A stretch of DNA of 64,000 bases, taken from the NCBI GenBank assembly GCA_037447655.1, contig JBBHKE010002273.1, forward strand, positions 84,584-148,583, in the 5' to 3' direction. The DNA is from Zygnema cylindricum. Lineage: Eukaryota > Streptophyta > Zygnematophyceae > Zygnematales > Zygnemataceae. Both the position numbers and the translations under genes were made by a program. Shown here in pieces: positions 56,584 through 64,000 of the stretch (position 1 is the stretch's first letter; each line of letters opens with the position of its first letter). The notes below the pieces were generated by a model. That model did no database searches. It saw only the letters and a program-made list of their open reading frames with translations, and had not been told where the DNA came from.

Positions 56584-57609
56584 TCACCCATGCTATCAAT
56601 TTCCCTTCTCTACACCATTTTCTTTAGATAGTTGCGGCATCTTCTCTCCTCCACGACTTAGCTTCATTTGTTGTATTTCACCCGCTTTACTGCACCACTG
56701 CTTTCGGTGCCTTCTTCATACTCTCTAATTTTTCATAAAATACTTCTTCATACAACATGTTATCACATTTTAGTTACCAATTGGTAATTTTTTTCAAATT
56801 CTTCTAAATTTTTCTTCCCATTTTGAGCATAACTACTTGAAGTACTCTAATTACTAGCCAATGTCTATAGCCACTTTAAAATATTTGAAGTTTACCATGT
56901 GATGTCTATTATTAATTGCCGAAAAATCCAATTTTGTGTATAAATATAAATATATGCCCATCTAGGTTGTCAAAATTGTACCACAATTACCATATTTAAA
57001 AATAATTACCTCAAACTTTAGCTCTTTCCCGCAAAAACTTAATTCAAAAACGTGTGAACCAATGTTCACAAATCTGTCTTTATTCAAATAATCTACAAAT
57101 TTTAAGTTCTGCTAATTATCACGAGGTTTTTTATCTTTTTCTTATCCTTTTACAACCAACTGCCACCTAGAACTATCACATTACTTCTGGTATCAGAAAC
57201 ATTGTAATCAAACGTGTCTTCAAAATTTCAAACATACTTGCACGGTCAACTCCACTTTGCTCCAGACGCTCATAGTCTTTCCAAAAAACAATCATGTGTA
57301 TTCTATCATGGTTGTTAAAAGATATCTCCCCCATGGTTTATCATTTACGTTTCCCATAACTTTCTACAAACATTTCCAAACAATTTCTCATAGCTGTGTT
57401 CAAATGTCAAATGTCCAAATTTCGGATCTCCCCATAGAATGTCTGTTCTTCACTCTGGTTTGTCTTCTCCACATTCAACGATCCACCAATAGTACTTCAC
57501 AAACTAGTCGGCTTTGATCACTAACACTTTATCACTAACAACCACTTATGATTGCAAACTAGGCTCACTTTGAGCACACTCTTGACATTACGACATGCAT
57601 GGTTGCACA

Positions 57610-58021
57610 CAATGCCCACTTAGAGCGTTCATTTAACTTAACACATTGCTCACTTAGAGCATTCACTTAACTTGACACAATGCTCACTAGAGCATTCACT
57701 TAACTTAACACAATGCTCACTCAGAGCATTCACTTAACTTAACACAATGCTCACTTAGGACATTCACTTAACTTAACACAATGCTCACTTAGAGCATTCA
57801 CTTAACTTAAAACAATGCCCACTTAGAGCGTTCATTTAACTTAACACAATCCTCACTTAGAGCATTCAATTAACTTGACACAATGCTCACTTAGAGCATA
57901 CACTTAACTTAACACAATGCTCACTTAGAGCATTCTCTTAACTTAACAAAATGCTCACTTAGAGCATTCACTTTACTTTACACAATAATCACTTATAGCA
58001 TTCATTTTACTTAACACGATG
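57610..58021 (+). repeat. 34-base tandem array, twelve units, unit 2
   Basis: Twelve units of the same repeat as 44742-45084, two more than unit 1. Unit 3 is one base short. The variant CCCACTTAGAGCGTTC occurs at units 1 and 7, suggesting that a block of units was duplicated together. Confidence 0.92.
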
Positions 58022-58024
58022 ATG

Positions 58025-59520
58025 TATGCACTATCGTTACTCAACTTGACGTAAATAGTTGGGCGGTCGGCCCATAACCTATTGACCTTTGATCTAAAAT
58101 AGACCTCGGTAAACACCCAAAACTATTGCATCCCCAACGATGAGTAATATAGTCTAATGAGCAATCATATGTGACTGACATCCTCTCTTTTATTGACCTT
58201 GTGACACATCATGAGCTAAATCTTACGACTTACACAAAAATGAGGTCAACATACAACACAATACACGACACACGAACCAAATACACAAAGCACTTAACAA
58301 CATCAAGACACGATATCTCCGAAAAATTCTTATATTATCTAAAAGCAACAAAGATATAATATTGACCATGTCCCTTATCTAAGTTCCCTGCAATTGGCAA
58401 CTTTTAAGTACTACATCTTCGGTCCCTACTTTTCAAGGAAGCATTGATATTTGTTCTACAAGGCTCTCATGAGTATATACAATTGTGAGCCACCTACATT
58501 TGACAAAATAACAAAATAAATAAATGCGCATGTCTACTAATAAGCTAATTGGCACCCCCACGGTGATTATCCATAAGGCAAGAGTTAACCAGGTTGATTC
58601 CTCACACTACTCAAAGTCAACACTAATTTGTTTGTATGTGCAAAAACGTCCGTTAAGTTAATTAGCATCAGACGACCTGCTTATGCTGTACAGTTACTCA
58701 TTGCCGCGGATAGTCCGTCGTAATACTTGTCGATTGTCCTCACGCCATATAACAAAAGTTGGTACCGCCATCGGCCGTAAAGAACAAATCAATCCGCTGC
58801 TTACTTCTCAAAGCTTCGTACCGTCGCATTAAATGTCGCGACATTCTTCTTATAAGATTGTGTCATATCTCCATATCCGGATCGCTTCGCGATCCTCCAA
58901 GTAAGTCCGTACCAAATCACATGAACCTTCGTCGACTGAATTCTCCCGTAATTTATGTACACCGTGTAGCATATTTATTGCTACACTAAAATCTATGTAT
59001 ACAAAACTAAGTCTTCAAAAACAATAGTAGAGTGAGGAAGGACTAAAAGACTTAATCGAAAAACCATGGCGGAAAGTTTTAGAATTTGTGACGTGGACCA
59101 TGTCATAATTTGAGCGTGACGTCAAAATGTCACAAACCCTAAGCATCAACAATGTCACAAGTAGCTAGACGTCTACAACCGTCGCTATTTTGTAAACGTC
59201 ATCGAATGTCGCGAGTTTTGTAAACGTCATTACGTAGGAATGCTGTGAAAGTAGTACGAAGAATCTTCGGCTAAAAAACAAAGTTAAAATGCAAAGTTTC
59301 GGCTACATGGGAAAGTGCCCTTGGTGAGAGTGAAATGAACAGATCGCAAAATGATATTTGTCGAGACGTCACGCAATAGCCTGTCGTGTTCTGTTTTGTT
59401 TCGGGGAAAAGAAATATCGACGGTGACGAATCTACTAATATTTGCGTAAATGTTTTTCGTACACTCGTACTGTTAACGTTACATTCATTTATTTTTGACT
59501 TCTTTGACACGTCTATAAAA
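58025..59520. other. End of array unit 2, no gene
   Basis: Matches 45090-46475 closely, then continues past the point where unit 1 meets its gap. No gene recognised. Confidence 0.5.
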
Positions 59521-59524
59521 CCAT

Positions 59525-60425
59525 GTCGCCTGTTTTCGCAAGTGCTCATAGAAAGTCGCCGCCGTAAAACATTTGAAGTCCCAATTGGTGTCGTCTCCCA
59601 GAAGAATTCAAGATTCCGGCAACCACGTGAGCCATACGTTTGTGCTTAAGCATCCACGTGGCTGCCTTTCAAGCAATTTCAAAATACACTTTCTCACGGG
59701 CATAAAATATATCGAAAGCACATATGTTGTCGCACGTGTTGTCGGCACGTGTTGGCAACTGGCCGACCACACCGTTAATCGCAATTCTGTCCATATTTCC
59801 GAACTACGATCTGTCGACGCGGTCACGTGACGCTGTACGGCAACCGTCAAGGCAGACGATAAAGTATGCATTTCGGCACGTAGAGTTTGTTTTTTATTCG
59901 GTTCGCACGAATTCAAGCGAAATGTTTGGATCTAGATAAGTCAACTGACGAGTCGTACGGCGTACTTTTCAACTCGCCGTCGGACTGCGTCACATTTCTT
60001 TTTGAATTGCCACGCTGGCATCGCCGACTTCGCCGGGATCGAACAGAAGTTTCCGTACCGTCGAAAGAGACGACCAAAAATCCTTCGATCCACTCTTCGA
60101 TCCAAGACAACGATTAGAACATGGAAACTCGGCCCGTAATGTCTTCATTATAAATAGTGGCGATACTCGGCGTGTCGTTTTGTACGGCAATACGGGGACG
60201 CGACAGATGCGACCTGCGCGGGGCAGGCGTTTCCTGTCGCTGGCGTGACGTGACGCCTCACGCCATGCTCGTCGACCGCACTACAAGCCAAGCGGCGACG
60301 ACGAAAACCAACAGACTTTGAAAACGTTGAAAACTTCGAAAACTGAGAATCATGGACGAAACAGCAAATTCAGAAGAAATGGTACGGACCGCATAACAGT
60401 ACAGGAGCACTGGCGCGATTTGTAC
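59525..60425 (+). promoter_or_regulatory. Orphan LRR promoter block running into an N gap
   Basis: Matches the gene 1 promoter block (32750-33615) with about 5-10 percent visible differences, including G-boxes (GCACGTGTTG, GGTCACGTGA near 59826). It stops 40-50 bases before the expected TATA box because the contig ends. No LRR exon follows. Confidence 0.75.
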
Positions 60426-60435
60426 NNNNNNNNNN
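60426..60435. other. Assembly gap (10 N)
   Basis: Separates the orphan promoter block from unrelated TIR-element sequence, so the adjacency is a scaffold join of unknown true length. Confidence 0.95.
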
Positions 60436-60449
60436 ATATTTAGCTTAAA

Positions 60450-60632
60450 GTCGAAAAAAAAAATGAAAATTTTCAATTTTGGTATATGGTCAATACGATA
60501 TATCGACGATATATTGGCGATATATCGCGATAATTTGGGTTTTCGATATATCGAAGCGATATATCGATTATCGGGTACCTGAAATTCGATTTATATCGAA
60601 TATTGGCAAAAGGTCCTCGATACCCAAAACTA
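60450..60632 (-). mobile_element. Partial second copy of the CGATATATCG TIR element
   Basis: The reverse complement of this stretch matches the left half of 26207-26569, including GGTATCGAGGACCTTTTGCC and GGTACCCGATAATCGATATA. It ends at TACCCAAAACTA, a changed version of the 15-base TIR. The other half is absent. The flank CTTATTAG is the complement of CTAATAAG found beside the right end of the first copy. Confidence 0.8.
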
Positions 60633-60779
60633 CTTATTAGGGTTAGACGTATAAAATAGAGCTGATTTTTGTTGGCGCGTCTTGAAATCCAATATTGCGT
60701 TAATAACATTTTTTTATCCTCTACACTAAATTTTTGCGCAAAACTTTTTAGTACAATCGTACTCTTGAAATAATACATG

Positions 60780-61920
60780 AAATTCTTTTTGACTTCTTTG
60801 ACACGACTTTAAAAATGTTTCACGTGCGCTTCTTTTTGACTTCTTTGACACGACTTTAAAAATGTTTCGCGTGTTTTCGCACCTGCTGATAGAAGTTGAC
60901 GCCGTATAACAAATTAAGTCCCAATTTTGTCGTCTTCCCAAAAGGATTGGAGATTCCGGCAACCACGTGAGCCATACGTGTGTGCCTAAGCTTCCAACGT
61001 GGCTGCCTTTCAAGCAATTTCAAAATATACTTTTCTCACGGGCATAAAATCCATCGAAAGCACGTATGTAGTCGCACGTGTTTGTGTACACGTGTTACAA
61101 CTGGCCAACCACACCGTTAATCGCAATTCTGTCCATATTTCCTAAATGCGATCTGTAGCCGTGGTCACGTGGCGTACTTTTTAACTCATCATGACAATGC
61201 CAAACGTGCACCCAAAAAAAAACGTACACTTCAAACGACAACTAAACTTGACCGTCGCAAAGCCGAATCAACGCGAGACCAAGAATCTGCGAAACAATCC
61301 AAAACTAAATCAAAGCAAGACCACACACTTCGTCACGACAAACTTAACATAACGGCCGCGCGACAGGCCGCAACGGCCGACTACAATTCTGAACCTAACA
61401 GGTAACAACCTCGCTAGTGTCTTCACTATAAACAGTGGCACTACTCGGCGTGTCGTTTCGTACGGCAGTACGGCGCAGATGCGACCTGCGCGGGGCAGGT
61501 GTTTCCTGTCGCTGGCGTGACGTGACGCTCAGCCATGCTCGTCGCCTGCACCAAGCCGGGCGGCGAGACAAAACCAACAGACTTTGAAAACGTTGAACAC
61601 TTCGAAAACTGAGAATCATGGACGAAACAGCAAATTCAGAAGTATGGTACGGACCGCATAACAGTACAGGAGCACTGGCGTGATTTGTACGATGATGTAC
61701 GGACGCGATGCTGGTCGCGCTTATATATTCATGCGGAGCCGATTCCATTCGCAAACCATTCCGCACTCAGTCTACACTCCCTCACACAAACTCGGAGAAA
61801 GCGAGTGAGAGGGTGAGAGGGAGAGAGAGGAAGCAAGAGAGAGAGAGAGAGAGAGCAACACCTAGAGCAAGAGAGCCAGAGCGATCGAGCGAGGAAGAGT
61901 GAGAAGGAGAAAGAGTGATG
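60780..61920 (+). promoter_or_regulatory. Promoter and 5' UTR of LRR gene 3
   Basis: About 60785-60870 holds a direct repeat (TTCTTTTTGACTTCTTTGAC twice). The shared G-box block follows (CACGTG motifs near 61075-61095 and 61163). The TATA box TATATATT lies at 61722-61729. The leader is GA-rich like the other copies. A stretch unique to this copy (about 61195-61400) replaces part of the block. Confidence 0.65.
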
Positions 61921-64000
61921 ATGGCCCTACAAAAAACTTCCCAAAACGGAGGACTGTCAAGGTAAGCCGTTTTGTTCAATGTTTATTTTAATTCTTCGGG
62001 ATTTTAGTTCTAAACATTTTGAATTTTTCATCGTTACGATCGTGAGCAACTGTTCAGTTTTGAAATTTTCCGTAATTCGTTTTGCCCTCGGTGCAGCTCC
62101 TCCTCCGTTCTGTTCCTCTTTTGTCTTTTTCTGGGAACACTGGCAGCAGAAGGAGCCAAAATGTCGTTTTCAGATAGTGAGTCCTCCATCCTTCTCCCTC
62201 CCTCCCCTTCCCTTCTTTCCGCCAACCTTTATCTTCTCTCTTTATGATCTTGATTAACATAATATGTATTATTAATGTCATTTCTATTTTTTTCTTTCTT
62301 TTTTCATTGTGCAAATAATTTTTTCGCACCTTGACATCTATCTCCATAGAGAAAGCTTAATTGGTACTTTTCTTTTGGTCTTTTCATATTGCGAAAGCTG
62401 ACGTTTTTTTTAAAATAATATATATACATAGCACCTACATGAGACTAAACTGGCAACCAAAGTGGATATTTTTGGACAAAGAAGCTTAAATTGTCGACAA
62501 ATTGTCATGGGATAACCCACTTTTTTTTATGGTCTGATTTTGAGATTTATGGACCTTTGTTGATTTGTTCTTTTTCTACATTTCTGTCGGAATAGAGAAT
62601 TGGGATTGACATTTGTCGCAAGCAATTCGACGAGTCATTTTTCCCCTCCTTTTTTTTTTATCTTTTTCGCATGGTCACTGGTTTTTCACATGTTTCCCAT
62701 CAATATTTGACCGTGACATTTGTCACAGCCAGTTATGATCTCTCTCGCTCTCTCCCTCTCCCTCTCTCTCTCACACACTCTCTCTTTCTCTCTCTGTCAC
62801 TAACACACATCCTCCTCCCCTTTTAGTCCTCCCACTCAATCTCTTACCCCTTCTCGCTCTCTCCTGCTCTCCCTCTCATGTCCTTCATCTCCCCTCTAGC
62901 TCACCCCCCTTTCCCCTCTCCTCTCCCTTGTTTCTGCGAGTGCAGGAGTGGCTCTAATCAAGGTGAAGGAGGAATTTGGGTTCCCGGCATCTAAACCCAA
63001 TTTGTTGAAATCTTGGTATCTATCAAATGCGAATTGTTCAAAATGGTTCGGAGTTTCTTGTAATTCCGAAGGACGAGTAGTAAACATGTGAGAATCCGTT
63101 TTCATTTTTTTATTTTATTATTTTTTTTTCGTTCGCTGACCTCTTGGTTTCGTTAAAAACTATGGAAAGTTGGGTGCGAATTAAATTGGAAAATGGTATT
63201 TGAAATTGAAATTGAGATTTTTAAAATTAGGACCTTTTACGGCTCGATAATTGAGACTTGACGAGTTCTATGTTTTTTCAATTGATTTTTCCTTCAATTA
63301 ACTGTGGAACACTATGCATGGGAATTTTCCGAATTGCCAAAAGTCTGGTTGCATTTGTGTAGAAACCTTTTAGGCTAGAAAAACAATTCTATGACTTTCT
63401 TGATTGCTTGATTCGAAATCCAAAGATATTTTCCTGACATTTATCTATTAACAATTTCACCCAATAAAGGCCATCAATCATCCTCGTTTTTTTTTTTCTT
63501 TCTTTTTTATTGTAGAACGTTAATCTTGCAGGATCTTCCGGGAACAATTTCGGAAGCAATTGGAAATATTACTTTTTTGAAAACCTTGTATGTGAAATTC
63601 TTTCTCAGTTTTCTCTTTATTTTGTCAGTATTTTAATCAGCGATGTCAATAGTTTGGGTATTTATGCAATTCGATCAATGTAATTTTACATTTTTACGAC
63701 GCAATTTATAGAGTTGTTTGTGCTTTTTTTCAGGTATGTCAAATTTTAATGAAGATTTTCCCCTTTTCACTACATATAGTTAAAAAAAATATTTTCAGTA
63801 TTTTTTTGGCAATATGGTGGCTTTCATGCGTCGTGCATGTTCAGGCTTCATTGAAAAATATTTTTGAACGTTTTTTCCAATGTTTTCTTTTCAAAATTGT
63901 AAAAGCAAAGAATCCTTGAATTTTATTTTTCTTCTTTTGTTTATTAAATGATAACATTTATTCTTTTTCTTCCCTATTGAAAACATAGGGTTATTCCCCT
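61921..64000 (+). CDS. Secreted leucine-rich-repeat protein, array copy 3 (cut by window end)
   Basis: Exons seen: 61921-61961, 62097-62176, 62946-63087, 63516-63587 and the first 12 bases of the fifth from 63989. Exon lengths and phases equal those of genes 1 and 2. It encodes the signal peptide (core VLFLFCLFLGTLAAEGA), the LRR N-terminal cap (WYLSNANCSKWFGVSCNSEG) and the first LRR (DLPGTISEAIGNITFLKTL). An extra in-frame ATG at 61918 precedes the homologous start. Introns are clearly diverged, unlike the gene 1/gene 2 pair, so this is an older duplicate. The rest lies beyond the window. Confidence 0.85.

Larger units (their letters stand above)
46532..60425 (+). repeat. Tandem segmental duplication, unit 2
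   Basis: Second copy of the unit at 33525-46475, extending about 1 kb further (59420-60425) into a promoter block that matches 32750-33615. It ends at the second N gap. Confidence 0.92.

Overview
The window is eukaryotic nuclear DNA, almost certainly from a streptophyte (a land plant or charophyte alga). The evidence is a 20-exon gene whose conceptual protein follows Arabidopsis SGR2 exon by exon, secreted plant-type leucine-rich-repeat (LRR) genes with one LRR per phase-2 exon, U-rich GT-AG introns, degenerate Ty1/copia retroelements and many short terminal-inverted-repeat (TIR) elements. I cannot name the species. Two 10-base N runs (46476-46485 and 60426-60435) show this is a scaffold of three contigs.

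Layout. About 1-3000 (minus strand): a decayed Ty1/copia gag-pol cut by the window edge. 3.2-7.8 kb: intergenic, with a tRNA-like repeat, short repeats and a cluster of ACGT-core motifs upstream of the first gene. 7792-23143 (plus): an SGR2-type DDHD-domain phospholipase A1 gene of 998 codons, which I could join with all 20 exons in phase. Its introns carry several local tandem duplications that copied exon edges, microsatellites and three small TIR elements. 23.4-32.7 kb: gene-poor DNA full of TIR elements, including a hAT-like element with an 8-bp target duplication, a CGATATATCG-rich element and a composite foldback element present twice with its centre inverted.

32.7-64 kb: a tandem array of secreted LRR genes. 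Gene 1 (33856-38409) and gene 2 (46863-51416) each encode 296 residues: a signal peptide, a plant LRR N-terminal cap, about six to seven LRRs and a six-cysteine C-terminal cap. I counted about ten substitutions over roughly 5.4 kb between them, introns included, while the downstream halves of the repeat units have diverged much more. Gene 3 (61921 to the window end) is a more diverged third copy, cut by the window edge. Each unit also carries a G-box-rich promoter block, copia fragments and three minisatellites that differ in length between units. A promoter block at 59525-60425 runs into the second N gap without a gene, so a further LRR copy may be missing from the assembly.

The two gene types show no evident functional link: SGR2 is a single housekeeping or trafficking lipase gene, and the LRR genes look like a recently expanded family of secreted apoplastic proteins.
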